Of a DNA stretch of 64,000 nucleotides, positions 1-13,828 are shown in pieces. The DNA comes from Iris pallida (taxonomy: Eukaryota; Streptophyta; Magnoliopsida; Asparagales; Iridaceae). A program made the translations under genes and the position numbers. Numbering within the stretch: the first letter of the stretch is position 1; every line of letters begins with the position of its first letter. The notes beneath the pieces are model-generated. The model was not told the DNA's origin and did no database searches. It worked only from the letters and a program-made list of their open reading frames with translations. The stretch covers positions 13,051,541-13,115,540 of the forward strand of contig JANAVB010003400.1 of assembly GCA_029216955.1 (NCBI GenBank), written 5' to 3'.

Positions 1-718
1 CCTTGTCGACAAGTTGTCCATGACCGTGATAAGTTATCAAGGTATGTTTTTGGGTTGGGCTTGTTATGTAATTGGTCCATTCACTTGGTTGTTTTGCAGG
101 CCTGAAATAATTCTATCTCTTTTCTATACATCTCATATTTTCTCTTCTAGAACGTAAAACTTGTACTTTTCAAGCGAACCATTCAAATTCGATATCATTA
201 CCCGAGTTCTCATTTTAAATAGAGGGTCGAGACGAAGGAGGTCAGCCACTCACCTTAGTATTTACTTGAGGGGATAAACTGGTTGGCCGCGCTAGCCGTC
301 GCCTACGCGATTACCTGAAATCGTACAAACAACCGATTAGAACACTATATTATACAAGAAGTTCGATAGAAAATGCGAGTTCGAAATGCAAGCCATAAAA
401 ACCATCGAAAACATTCATGAAAACGCATTCAGAAAACCAAAGCTAAAACCAACGCAAGCGGCGTAAAAAACAGACAACGGGAGGTCTCTCCCGACTCAGC
501 CGCAGAGTCAATCCTTGAGGCGCTACCCGCTGAATATGGGACTTGGTTCCGAAGAAGCCATTCCATAACGTGGAATGGATCTTAATTCAACCATTCCCGT
601 TCGATCGATTCGATTGATCCCGACCTATCGGTCTCGACCGAATCGATAGCGACAGTGTTCCTTTCTCGCGCACCCCGTGGACGGAGAACGGGGCACGATA
701 TAGGGACGGGGCACTACA
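1..718 (-). repeat. V 3' LTR, partial
   Basis: Past the end of V's pol (in minus orientation) the sequence changes to a non-coding stretch beginning TGTAGTGCCCCG at 718 and running off the window. It starts with TG and follows directly after the polyprotein tail, as expected of a 3' LTR. The second LTR is not in the window, so the boundary rests on position and the TG start only. No ORF is supported in this stretch. Confidence 0.5.
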
Positions 719-734
719 CCATAACCAACTAAGA

Positions 735-1319
735 AAAGTTTCGTCCTCGAAACTTAGGAATAGAACCTACCTCTACGAGAACAATGAAGGAAATTTTTCC
801 TTCATTTCTGACTCAAGCTCCCACGTCGACTCTTCGAGCAAATGGTTTCTCCAGAGGACGCAGACGAGAGAAATAGCACGGTTACTGAGAAGTTTATCCT
901 TGCACTCTAAGATTTGCACCGGCTCTTTCGTATATGATAAGTCCGCCTTCAGATTTAGCTGGCCAAAATCTACCACATGGTTCGGGTCATGCATGTACTT
1001 CCACAACTGAGATACGTAAAAGACATCGTGTATATCCGAAAGCGCCGGTGGCAAGGCGATTTTGTAAGCTTCTGGGGCGACTCGCTTCAATATTTCGAAA
1101 GGGCCTACAAATCTTGGACTCAGTTTTCCCTTCGCGCCGAACCGAGTAACTCCTCACATGGGCGACACCTTCAGGAACACGTGATCGCCTTACAGGAACT
1201 CAAGTGGTCTTCGATGGGTGTCGGCATAGCTCTTTTTGCCGACTCTATGCAATCTTCAGTCTTTCTCGAATTAGCTTGACCTTTTCCACAGTCTGTTCTA
1301 CCAGCTTCGGGCCGAGTAT
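735..1319 (-). pseudogene. V integrase C-terminal part with chromodomain
   Basis: Minus-strand reading from about 1319 to 735 gives the C-terminal end of the V polyprotein. A clear ORF (773-1090) has the SQLWKYMHDPNHV-like segment typical after gypsy integrases, then a chromodomain-like stretch with VLWRNHLLEESTWE (normally VKWK..eeATWE) and a closing EKFPSLF. The chromodomain of chromoviral integrases is thought to guide integration into chromatin carrying particular histone marks. The stretch between 1090 and 1320 is out of frame with both neighbours, so at least two frameshifts separate it from the integrase core. A pseudogene. Confidence 0.8.
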
Positions 1320-1870
1320 CTATCGTTCCCCGACTTCATCCCAGCAAATGGGCGATCTGCACTTTCGGTCGTACAAAGCTTCATACGGCGCCATTTGGAT
1401 GCTGGACAGGTAGCTATTGTTATATGCAAATTCTGCCAGTGGTAGTTGGATATCCCAGCTTGATTTGAAGTCAATTGCGCAGAGTCGTAGCATGTCTTCG
1501 AGAATCTGATTAACGCGCTCCGTTTGGCCGTCGGTCTGAGGATGGTAAGCTGAGCTGAACTGCAACTTGGTGCCCAGCGCCGACTGAAGGCTACTCCAGA
1601 ATTGTGACATGAACCGTGAATCTCGATCAGAGACGATGGATACTGGAATTCCGTACAGCCGTACTATCTCATCAAGATAAATCTGCGCCAGGCGATCAAC
1701 GCTCCAAGTAACTTTGATGGCAATGAAGTGCACTGACTTGGTTAGTCAATCGACGATGACCCAGATGGCATCGTTCCCCGTGGTGTCTTCGGCAGGCCAA
1801 CAATAAAGTCCATAGTGACATGATCCCATTTCCACACTAGAATAGCAAGGTTCTGTATCTCCCCGCCCGG
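1320..1870 (-). pseudogene. V integrase catalytic core
   Basis: Minus-strand integrase core of the gypsy type. Visible landmarks are the first catalytic Asp in a WVIVD-like segment near 1760, the second Asp in SDRDSRF, and the catalytic Glu in the AYHPQTDGQTERVNQ segment, followed by the conserved LAEFAYNNS stretch. After the first Asp an Arg codon has become TGA, and the frame also differs from the RT-RH ORF upstream. The enzyme would insert the cDNA into chromosomes; this copy cannot be made in one piece. Confidence 0.85.
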
Positions 1871-3369
1871 TCACTGATGCTCAGCTTTCACTTGCTGACA
1901 GGCCATGCATTGTGACACGAAGAGCGCCACATCTCTCTTCATCCCGTGCCACCAGAAGATCGTGCGGAGGTTCTTATACATCTTGGTACTGCCTGGATGC
2001 AAGGTATATTTCGTAAAATACGCCTCCGACAATATCTCCTTTCGTCGTTCTAAATCATCCGGAACACATAGTTGGCCATTCAATCTCAGCACGCCGGTCT
2101 TATCTTCCGCGAAGTCGGTTGCACTACCTGTTGAAATTCGCTTGCACATTTTTTTCAGGTACGGATTATCCTTCTGAGCGGTCTTGATCTTTTCCAGCAA
2201 ACTCGGCTCTAACTGCAGTTGCGCCAACCGTATATCCCTGAATCGAACCCGAAGGTCGATACCAATTTCTTCTAGAACTTGTAGTAGTATGCGGTTGATG
2301 GATAGTGAGGCAAGATATTTTCGACTCAGAGCATCCGCCACAACATTTCTCTTTCCCGGAGTGTAGTCGATCGTCAAGTCATAGTCTTTGATCAGTTCGA
2401 GCCAACGCCTCTGTCGTAAATTCAATTCCTTCTGGGTAAAGAGATACTTGAGGCTCTTGTGGTCGGTATAGATTGCGCACGCCACGCCATATAGATAGTG
2501 ACGCCACAATTTCAACGCGAACACAATTATCGCTAACTCCAAGTCATGCGTAGGATAGTTCTTCTCGTGCGGCTTCAATTGTCTGGAGGCGAAGGAAATC
2601 ACCTTGTTTCGCTGTATGAGCACACATCCCAAACCCTGGCCTGAATCATTGCTAAATATCTGAAAACCCTCTGGCCCATCCGGAAGTACGAGTATAGGGG
2701 CCAAAATTAGTCGCTGTTTTAGCTCCTGGAAGGAAGCTTCACATTCATCCGACCACTCATACACGACTCCCTTTTGAGTGAAGCGAGTAAATGGCGATGC
2801 AATATTCGTAAAGTCTTTCACGAAGCGTCGATAGTATCCCGCCAAATCAAGAAAGCTTCGAATCTCACTAGCAGACGCAGGCTGCTTCCAATCAGCAACA
2901 GCTTCCACTTTTTTTGGATCGACTGCAATGCCTTCGGACGAAATGATGTGACCAAGAAAGGATACGCTACTCAGCCAAAATTCGTACTTACTCTGCTTTG
3001 CATATAACTCATTCCCTCGAAGTATCTGGAGCACGGCCCATAGATGTTCTGCATGCTGCGCCCTGTCCTTCGAATAGACGAGAATATCGTCAACAAAGAC
3101 TACTACAAATTTATCAAGAAAGGGTCAAAATACTCGATTCATCAGATCCATGAAGGCGGCAGGGGCGTTCATCAGGCCTAATGGCATCACCAGGAACTCA
3201 TAGTGGCCATATCGAGTGCGAAGGCGGACTTTTGCACGTCGTCTGACTTGATCTTGAGTTGATGATAGCCCGAGCGAAGATCAATCTTTGAAAATATCGA
3301 GGCACCTTGCAGCTGATCGAATAAGTCGTCTATACGGGGTAATGGGTACTTGTTCTGGATGGTGTCCTT
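1871..3369 (-). pseudogene. V reverse transcriptase, RNase H and integrase zinc finger
   Basis: The largest intact ORF of V (1871-3034) runs through the RT thumb ([11 protein letters not shown], the [11 protein letters not shown] motif), RNase H ([29 protein letters not shown]) and the integrase HHCC finger ending CMACQQ. Upstream, 3034-3369 still encodes RT: a [14 protein letters not shown] stretch near 3340 and a [10 protein letters not shown] catalytic loop near 3090, broken by stops. The first RNase H catalytic position reads SNDSG where SDASG is usual, a likely loss of the first Asp. RT begins abruptly at 3369, where W begins. Confidence 0.88.
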
Positions 3370-4231
3370 TGTAGGTCCTGAAAATCAAGTTGTACCCATC
3401 AAAAAAGCAATGAAAATCAAATTGTGCACCCTTCAAATGAACTGCGCAGGAGACAGACTGCGCAATAACTCAACTGCGCAAGCTGAACTGCACACCCTTC
3501 CAAGTGTGTTTGCTGACGTGGCAACATCATCATTACCTGACACAAAATTATATCTTCTGACAGCTGACAGCCCGAAGAATGAGGAAACTGTTCGTTTCTT
3601 GTGCAGCACAGTGCTCGAGGACAGCTGTACAGCCAGCGCAAGCTACCAGCCCAATCGAAGCACAGTCTGCCAGATCCCCTTCAGCGCAGTTCAATCCCAG
3701 CGTAGTCTGAAGCTAGCGCAGTTCAAGTGGTGCAATCCATCAAAATAACTGACATTTTGTACGTGGCATACATGCCATCAATTGCTCACCACGTGGCAAC
3801 TGTCTGTACACGATCATGCGTATTTCAATCAAACAATGCCATGTGTCTAATACAGTTGAGCCACGATCGAGTAACTGCCAGCGCAGTTTGATGTCTGCAC
3901 GGTCCAATGCCTGCGCAATCTAGCCTGCGCAATCCAGAATAACTAAAATTAGTTATTTCCAGAACTCTATAAATAGAGTTTCAAGTCCTTCATAAGGAAG
4001 GGGAGATCATTCAAGATCATCAGAGAAATCAAGAGTTCTTGCCCAAGTGCTGCTGCATTCTTCCGAGGCTACTGCCTTCAACTTCAGAGGCTATCATCTT
4101 CAAAGTTCACATCGTCCAAGGGATAAAGCGATCGTCTTCAGATCGGATTCCTATAGTTGTACTTTCCCAGAATTCAATTGTAATCTTCTTACAAAGTTTG
4201 TGAAATAAAGAACACTTTTGTTTTTGTAAAT
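3370..4231 (+). repeat. W: LTR of a Tat-like Ty3/gypsy element
   Basis: An 0.86 kb LTR on the plus strand, starting TGTAGGTCCTG right where V's coding sequence stops. It contains a TATA box (TATAAATA, 3968-3975) and an AATAAA signal (4204-4209) and is followed by a PBS at 4236. It carries no ORF of its own. The word CTGCGCA and close variants (AGCGCAG) recur across 3439-3935. Its TGTAGG start resembles the LTR start of Y (TGTAGGAGCG) and, less closely, of X and Z (TGTAGAAGC), so it belongs to the same broad family. The exact 3' end is uncertain by a few bases. Confidence 0.72.
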
Positions 4232-4234
4232 AAA

Positions 4235-6690
<2,456 letters not shown>

Positions 6691-7022
6691 GTGACAGACT
6701 CTTCACAATTGAAGTTGGTCGTACTTCGGATCAAAGCTCGCATTGTAGAAGTTGCAAGAACTTCGGATAAAAATTTGTGGTAATTTTCCATAGTGGATTC
6801 AACTAGAAGCTAGAGTTCTTCCGACTGGACTAGTCCTCACAAGAGGAAAACCAATATACATCCTTGTGTTTGCGTTTGCTCTCTACTCTCTACTTTTCAT
6901 TTACTTACTTGTGATATATATATTATGTGAACTTGTTACTAACATTTTAAATAGATAATTTCTGCTGCCTACTCTATTCACCCCCTCTCTAGAGTATTGC
7001 GCTTTAAAACTCATTCCTACAA
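6691..7022 (+). repeat. Relic 3' part of a SIRE-type copia LTR
   Basis: This stretch matches the last third of the copia-2 LTR (about 42225-42542 and 50740-51065): CACAATTGAAGTTGG, TAGTGGATTCAACT, ACCAATATACATC, TTGCGTTTGCT, CTAGAGTATTG and the closing CATTCCTACA followed by ATTGGT, the first bases of a PBS. After ATTGGT the match stops. It is older and more diverged than copia-2 and lacks its 5' two thirds. No ORF. Confidence 0.8.
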
Positions 7023-8709
7023 TTGGTCCTACACCTTCAAGGTATAGACCTAGAAATGAGGTATTGACTAGCATGGACTAGAAAATCCAGTTTACGAGGT
7101 ATTGACCTTAGAACTAATGTATTAACAAATAGTTAAGGTATTTGAGATATGGGCTAAGGGCTAGTAGATAGTATCTATAGATAATATATGTGATTTGGGA
7201 TACCATAGTATATGTGGCTTGTTGAGAATTCATGCATGATATATATGTATATGATATAGTACTATAAGGTATCCTAGAGTATGTGGGTATGGTTAGAATT
7301 GTGACTAGCTTAGGTAGAGTTGACCCCTTTGACTAGACAGTTTACCAAATCCTAGATGTTTACTTAGTTTGACTAAGAGTTGACCAAGGGTTGACTTTTG
7401 ACCTAGAGAGGCATAGTATCATGTAGATTGCATTGTACACTTTAATTATTATACATTGAATACATTATAACCTGTATTACTCTAAATAGGACATTGTGAC
7501 TCCAGTTCGGACATTTGTATATATCAGTCGCTCTAGGTATCAGGCAAGTACATTTTTTGATAGTTCTTTCATTTACTTGATGATTACTGTATTTCAGTTC
7601 TAGTTAGTTCTTTTATTTTATGTCTACTATGAGTCTTGGCACAATTGTACACAGATTGGTATTGACATTGGATTTTCAGTCACAAGATGTTACCTTAACT
7701 CATCGCGATGGTATCGAATACTGTTCTTGTTGGTATTGGATAACATTGGATATATTGGTATCGAATACTATTCTTATTGGTATTGGATAATATTGGACAA
7801 ATATTGGTTAACATCGGCTAGTAACGTGTCATGGTTGGATTCATCGTATCAGTAAATAGTGTAATCATTGGCTACTAGTTATATATATGATCAAGAACTA
7901 TCGACAAATAGTGTAATCATTGGCTACTAGCTAAGCATACATTGCACGTATGGTTGAGCTCGCCTTAGTGTAAGCATTGAATATCCTAAGCCGATCACAT
8001 ATCTAACTGGTATTCTAAAACACATTGTCTATTACAGTTGTATACATTCAGTTCACCATTATATTATTCTATCTTAATATAGTAGTTCTTTTCCATTATT
8101 TGTTCTCACAGATTTCTGTCTATCTTACTATATTTATCAATATAACTGGCTATAACTATTTTATAGTCCTTGTCATTTACTTGGAATTTCTAGATGAGAT
8201 GTGCTCGTTCCATCCTGACTGGATATGTTGACAAAATATTATAGATGATATAGATGATTGGCCTACCTTCTACGAGGCATACGAGGGTGGCACACAAGAG
8301 CCTGAGGAGTATCTAGCTAAGTAGATATTGTCCTAGTTATAGTTTAGAAGTATTAGTTTTCATGTTGTATCAGATTATTCCGATTGTTAGATGAAACTTA
8401 TTATATTCAGGATATGTATTTATTTGTGTTGGACATCTAGACTTGTGTGTTGTGATAACTCTACTATTTATTCAGTTTCATCCTTTTATCTGATTCCATA
8501 TTGTGCTCTATCTTCCTTAGACTTGTGATTGAGATTATATAGTTGAGATGTCATATTATACCTCCGTGCAGAGATGACAGATTATATGATTCATATTGTT
8601 AGTTGATAGATATTGTAGACGACCTATACAGCATTCTACCACCGACACTGCGGCGTAGACTGGACGTATCCACGTTCTCGTGCCCCTAAATAGGATGCGG
8701 GTCATGACA
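7023..8709 (-). mobile_element. U-B: LTR piece of the U family, minus orientation
   Basis: Read on the minus strand this begins TGTCATGACCCGCATCC at 8709 and parallels U-C (11149 onward): the GACCCGC start, a TACGTCCAG segment, a GTGTCGG.GGTAGAA segment, a CGCCTGATA-like stretch and a cluster of GGTCAACT/GTCAAACTA words. It is a diverged second LTR copy, cut at its far end near 7023 where the copia LTR relic lies. It includes local duplications (ATAGTGTAATCATTGGCTAC at about 7857 and 7907). ORFs here are AT-rich chance frames. Confidence 0.6.
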
Positions 8710-11148
8710 TGGAGATTCTATTCGCTCGCGATGGATCTCTGTGGCCCGAGCCTCCCTCCTCACCAGAGCGCTGTTGAATTTCTGACTTAAAGTCGAGGCA
8801 GAATTCTGGAAACAGAAAGCCAGGCTACCCTGGGATATAGAGGGCGACAAAAACTTTAGCTACTTCCACTCTTGTGCCAAGGGACGCAGACAACAGCTCA
8901 ACCTCCACCAGATCACTAACGAGAGCGGCCGCATCCTCATAGTCCAACGGGATATTCAGTCGACCGCGACGAATTTCTATTCCAACTTGTTCACCAAAGA
9001 AGTCATCCTTAAGGACGAGGAATTCCTTGCGGCGATCCCTCGCTTGATAGAAGACAAAGAACACCTAGCTGCAGCTTCTGCCCTCCGAACTAGAAGTTAA
9101 AGAATTCGTGCGGGCACTGAATGAGCATAGTGCCCCTGTACCAGACGGATTCATTGGTGTCTTCTTTAGACCTTGCTAGGACATCATCAAGTTGGATATC
9201 CACGAGACGGTAACTGCCTTCTCCCAAGGATCTAGGTACCCCAAATTGATATCCAGTGCTAACATGATCCTGATCCCTAAGAAGGATGACCCGGAGACCT
9301 TCAAAGATTTTTGCCCTCTAAGCTTGTGCACCTTCACTAACAAAATTATATCAAAAATTATTGCCAATTGCATTACCTAGCTTCTTCCCAAGATTATCTC
9401 TGAAGAGCAAAGCAATTTTGTCCGTGGTCGTAATATCTTAGACAACATCATGCTGGCTCAGGAAATAATTACCTGTAAAAAATTCTCGTCTAGGGGTAGA
9501 AATATTAGTATCAAACTAGACATAGAGAAGGCATACGACAGGCTTGACTTACAATTCATGATCTAGGTGTTCAGGGCCTTCGAGTTTTCGGAGAACTGGA
9601 TAGACATCATATGGAGATCGATCAGTAACTCGTGGTTCTCAACTGTCATTAATGGTCAAGCACAGGGATTTTTTAAAATTTTTCTCCACCATTTTCATCA
9701 TAGCCGTTGAAGCGCAAAGCAGAAATCTGAACAAAATGGTTGGTACCCCCAGATTCCAGCATTTTTACACCTTAACAGCTACCCGATCATCACCTACCTG
9801 GCCTACGTCGACGACATTCCCATCTTCTCTTCCGGCAACGCCGGGCCCGTCGAGGTAGTTAACAATACGGTGTAGAGATACACCAGATGCTCTGGTCAGC
9901 GTGTTAACCACAACAAAAGTGTTATTTACGTCCACCAATCGGCAAACAGAGATCACTCTATAATTCTCACTAATATTACTTCCTTCTCAGTTGCGTACCC
10001 CCTTTCTCCTATTTAGGGTACCCATTGGTGTACGGTAGATCAAATGCTGGTTTCTACGAAGGGCTGGTGAGAAAAATTAGAAAAAAAAGATTAAGGCATG
10101 GTACAACGCGATCTTATCATCTGGTGGAAAGATGATTCTAATTCAACATGTGCTTTCTTCCGTCCCAATTTACACCCTGGCCGCTTGCTCTCCTCCTAAG
10201 AAGTCCTCACCTCCATTAAAAACCTATTCACCAACTTCTTCTGGGGGCATTGCGACGGCATGGGCCAGTTGGGATACTATGGCCAGACCCACGACCGAGG
10301 GTGGAATAGGATTCTGCATGATGGCTCATGTTGTTGATGCTTGCTCGATGAAGATGTGATGGAAGCTTCGAGAGAGCCGATCTATTTGGGCCCGGTTCAT
10401 AAAGGCCAGATATTTCAAGCACATTCATCCGTCTGTCGCTTCCTCTAATAGTAGATCCTTTACTTCTTAGTGACTCATCCTGAACGGTCGGCGTCTCACC
10501 GAGCCATTGATCTGAGGGGAGGGCTTGGGCTTGGATAGGGAAGGAGGCTGCAGAAGTGTTAGCCGCTTCCTGCTTGGCGTTAGGGACGGACCCTGACTCT
10601 CTGAGGTGGTCCCTTACGACCAACGGCTCATTCTCTCTAGCATCGCGAGACGAGCGGTTCACGGCATTGGAGCGCCATCCCCATTATCGGGCCTTTCGGG
10701 CAGACTTGCATCCCTAAAAAATGGTACTTTCTGATTTGGAGAGCATTTTGTAAGAAGCTCCCTTCTAACGATGTCCTCACCGCTATTGGCTTAAGTTTAG
10801 CATCAGCGTGTCATTGTTGCTCGATACGCCAGTCCGAAACAATTGAGCACATTTTTATATCAGGAGAACTAGCTTTGCAGGTGTGGATCGCTTTCTCCTA
10901 TTACTGCTACCAGGACCAGGTTGTCGGGGGCTTTAACGATCTTCTAGCCACCTGGGGTGGTACCTCGTACGGCCACCAGATCGTCGTAGCCGCCATTACG
11001 TAGGTCATTTGGAAGAACCACAATAAATTCAGATATGAGGATCACCAATATACCTCTAATCAACTGATCCGGGAGGTTCACGGACAGATTCTCAAGGTCA
11101 GCAAATACTACAAGCATGTCCGGGAGGGATTCTGGAACTCCCTAATCA
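8710..11148 (+). pseudogene. L1-type LINE ORF2 fragment (RT and zf-RVT)
   Basis: Decayed non-LTR retrotransposon reverse transcriptase, plus strand, spread over all three frames. In order: EAEFWKQKARLPWDIEGDKN near 8800, an ISSANMILIPKKDDPETFK block (9251-9307), ISEEQSNFVRGRNILDNIMLAQE near 9400, KLDIEKAYDR near 9520 (first RT Asp), FSENWIDIIW near 9590, a YVDDIPIFS-like active site near 9808, a late GGKMILIQHVLSSVPIY segment at 10122-10173, and a zf-RVT domain near 10715-10885. Endonuclease and 3' tail are missing. Many stops. Both ends abut U-family LTR starts. Confidence 0.85.
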
Positions 11149-13828
11149 TGTCACGACCCGCACCTAGTGTAGGGGTACGAGAAGTGGTTACGTCCAGCCT
11201 ATGCCATAGTGTCGGCGGTAGAACGCTGTTCTAGGTCATGAACGTAACTAACGCAATATGAAATATCTCCAAAAGGAGGCCAATCACAGATGGTACGACT
11301 CAATCACAAATCTAGAGGTAGAATATAGCCCGATGTAATAGATAAGGGAATCCTCAAAACTGGGGTACAAACAGAAGTGAAATAAATCAAAGTTAACAAA
11401 CACAAGTCTCAACATCTCTAAAATAGTACAACTGTAAAATCAAAAACAACAACTGGCATGAACAGAAAGAACAGTCTAAACTATCTATACTATTCATGGG
11501 TATCATCCTCAGCAGCTGCCTGAACCTCCACAGGGGTCCAGGTCGCGAGTGTCATCTAGGCAAACTCCTTAGTAGGGGGTGCAGGGTTCCTTATGATCCT
11601 CTGTAATATTTTCAACAGGTCCAGTCGGGACAGGAGCAAGCACGTTACATCTCAATCAGATCATAACAGGTTAGAAAATATAAACATGCTAAAGAGTAAG
11701 ATACATAAAAACTGAAAGAATGTACATGATGTAAAAGAGAGAACTGTAATGAAAATGTCTACTATAAGTAGAGAACTATCAGTGACTAGTGATGTAGAGT
11801 ACAAAGTCGACATGTGAACGGCTAGATTTGCACATGAATATACTAAAGAGGCTCACATGGTTATACTACTTTGGAATTATTCACATGACTATTTATACTC
11901 CCCCATACCCCAATCAATACATAAGGATCCAGACAAGTTATGTTACGCACATGATTTTCACATGAAAGCCCATAGATGGGTGCACATAAAGTATACATGA
12001 GGGCTCAGAACTGAGTGCACATGAATTCCACATTAAGGCCCATAAATGGGTACACATGAAGTATATGTTACACATGAAGCACATGGGAAACATGGCAGTA
12101 CATGAGAGCACATGAGAGTACACGAGCGTACATGAACGTACATGAAGCACATGAGTATACATGAATAACATGAGAGCGAGGAATACATGCTGTACATGAA
12201 ACACATGACATGAAGTATCCGATGCTCCCGAGGGGGATAACATCTCAATATAGGGATCCATATAGTACCAATCCGTGATAATATTATGACAGCATCAAGT
12301 AAGGTAATCTTGAGCAAGAATAATCCTAAGCAAGTTATAAAATAATCAGAGAATGTACTCGCCTGATATCCTAAGTATCTGAAGTGAATATACTATCTGA
12401 AGAGAGGTGTCTGACTCCTATTTAGAACAACACAAGTCACAATATGTCCAAAATGGTAAAATAGAACACTACAATGCATTCTACATGACGTTTGGGTCAA
12501 ACTAGGCTAAAGTCAACCTTTGGTCAACTCTAGCCAACTACACTGGTCAAACTAGGTCAACTAGGTCAAGTCCTAACCCAGACAAGTCTCACTAAGCCTA
12601 TCCATGTCTATCCTAGCATTCTTATACCATCACAATGCTATACAAGCTATCAACATACAATTACCTATATATACATATGTATTCAATACATATATTGCAT
12701 ATACTAGTTTAGGCAATCATTCATAGGCACACTCATATAGGTTATCATGTATAGGCAATATCAAGTTTAAATAGTTTTCAGTCATATGGGTTTACATATT
12801 ATCATACATGATTATATATATACATATAATATATATAGAGAGAGGGGCAGAGTGGCAGTGGCATATGTGTGTGTGTACCATGTGTGTGCACAAACGGCAG
12901 TAGGGTGTGTGGGTTATTGGTTTCCAACCTTAGTGAATGTATTTCCAGGTTATAGAGTGTATGTGAGTGTACCATGTGTGTGTATAGCAGTATCTATCAC
13001 AGGTAAGGGATCATGTGTGTGTCGAATGTAATGTCTTGTGTACATGTGTAAAGGTGGACATGTATAGGGGTTAACATGGAAGGGTTAAGGTATCAGGCAA
13101 CAGTAGGGAATATTATACTCTGGTTCAACAGAACCCATGTTCGCAATATCATATATGAACTTAGTCTCACATTACATTTATCATGGCATATATACTTTAC
13201 ATTTATACATTGCATTGTTTAAGGCATTCATTCATTCATGTCATTTATGTCATTCATTTATGGTATAAATTACATACATACATACCAATACATTCATTTA
13301 ATCATTCATTCATGCATTCATTATTTTGCATATCACATTGCATAATACATTTCTTACATTACATTCATTCATGGCCTTAACTATACATGTATATATACTC
13401 ATACACATAGAGAGGGCTAAGTGACATATGTAATGGTGTTATGGTAAAATGTATAAACATAGAGTGTATGTGTGATAAGTGTCAAGTGTTCATTACAAGG
13501 GTGTCATGCTCAGGTTATAGAATTTTAACTTAAAACCCATTTTCAGGTTTTCTAACTAATCCCTGGTTTCATTTTATCATCTACATTTTAGTTGCATACA
13601 TACATTCAGTCATCTATTGTATTACCCACAACATACATATATATGCATTGCATTCATTATGAGGAGGGAAAAATAGTGGACTGTAGGACTGAGGACAGTG
13701 ACCAACTGGGAATTAATCTCAGGTTTCATATAATCAGTGAACAAAGGTGTATAGCAGTATCTATCAAACTCGAACTCTTCTCAGTTTAAATCCAATCCCA
13801 GGTTTCAGTGAATGTGTCTGTGTATTAG
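11149..13828 (+). mobile_element. U-C: LTR piece of the U family, plus orientation
   Basis: Starts TGTCACGACCCGCACC at 11149 directly after the LINE fragment and runs 2.68 kb until X begins at 13829. No coding domain is visible. Features are GGTCAACT words (12490-12570), an ACATGAG/GTACATGA-rich patch (12000-12200), a short AT run (12810-12838), GTGTGTG stretches and CATTCATT repeats (13220-13370). It matches U-B in inverted orientation and, from the AT run onward, U-A in direct orientation. It is the host sequence into which X was inserted; the five bases before X are ATTAG. Confidence 0.6.

Larger units (their letters stand above)
1..3369 (-). mobile_element. V: truncated Ty3/gypsy chromovirus
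   Basis: Minus-strand remains of a chromovirus-type LTR retrotransposon. Reading from high to low coordinates it shows reverse transcriptase (from about 3369), RNase H, integrase zinc finger, integrase core, integrase C-terminus with a chromodomain-like tail, and then the start of the 3' LTR. Domain order RT-RH-INT plus a C-terminal chromodomain defines chromoviruses. The gag, protease and N-terminal RT are missing because the element is cut at 3369/3370, where the W LTR starts. Stops and frame changes show it is dead. The exact clade (Tekay/Del, CRM, Reina) was not settled by eye. Confidence 0.88.

Noticed and set aside
8025..8231. Hydrophobic ORF that could be a small membrane protein
   Set aside because: AT-rich chance frame in the U-B LTR; no promoter or relative recognised.
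12786..13380. Short ORFs rich in His/Ile/Tyr
   Set aside because: They arise from GTGTGTG and CATTCATT simple sequence in the U LTR; no coding pattern.
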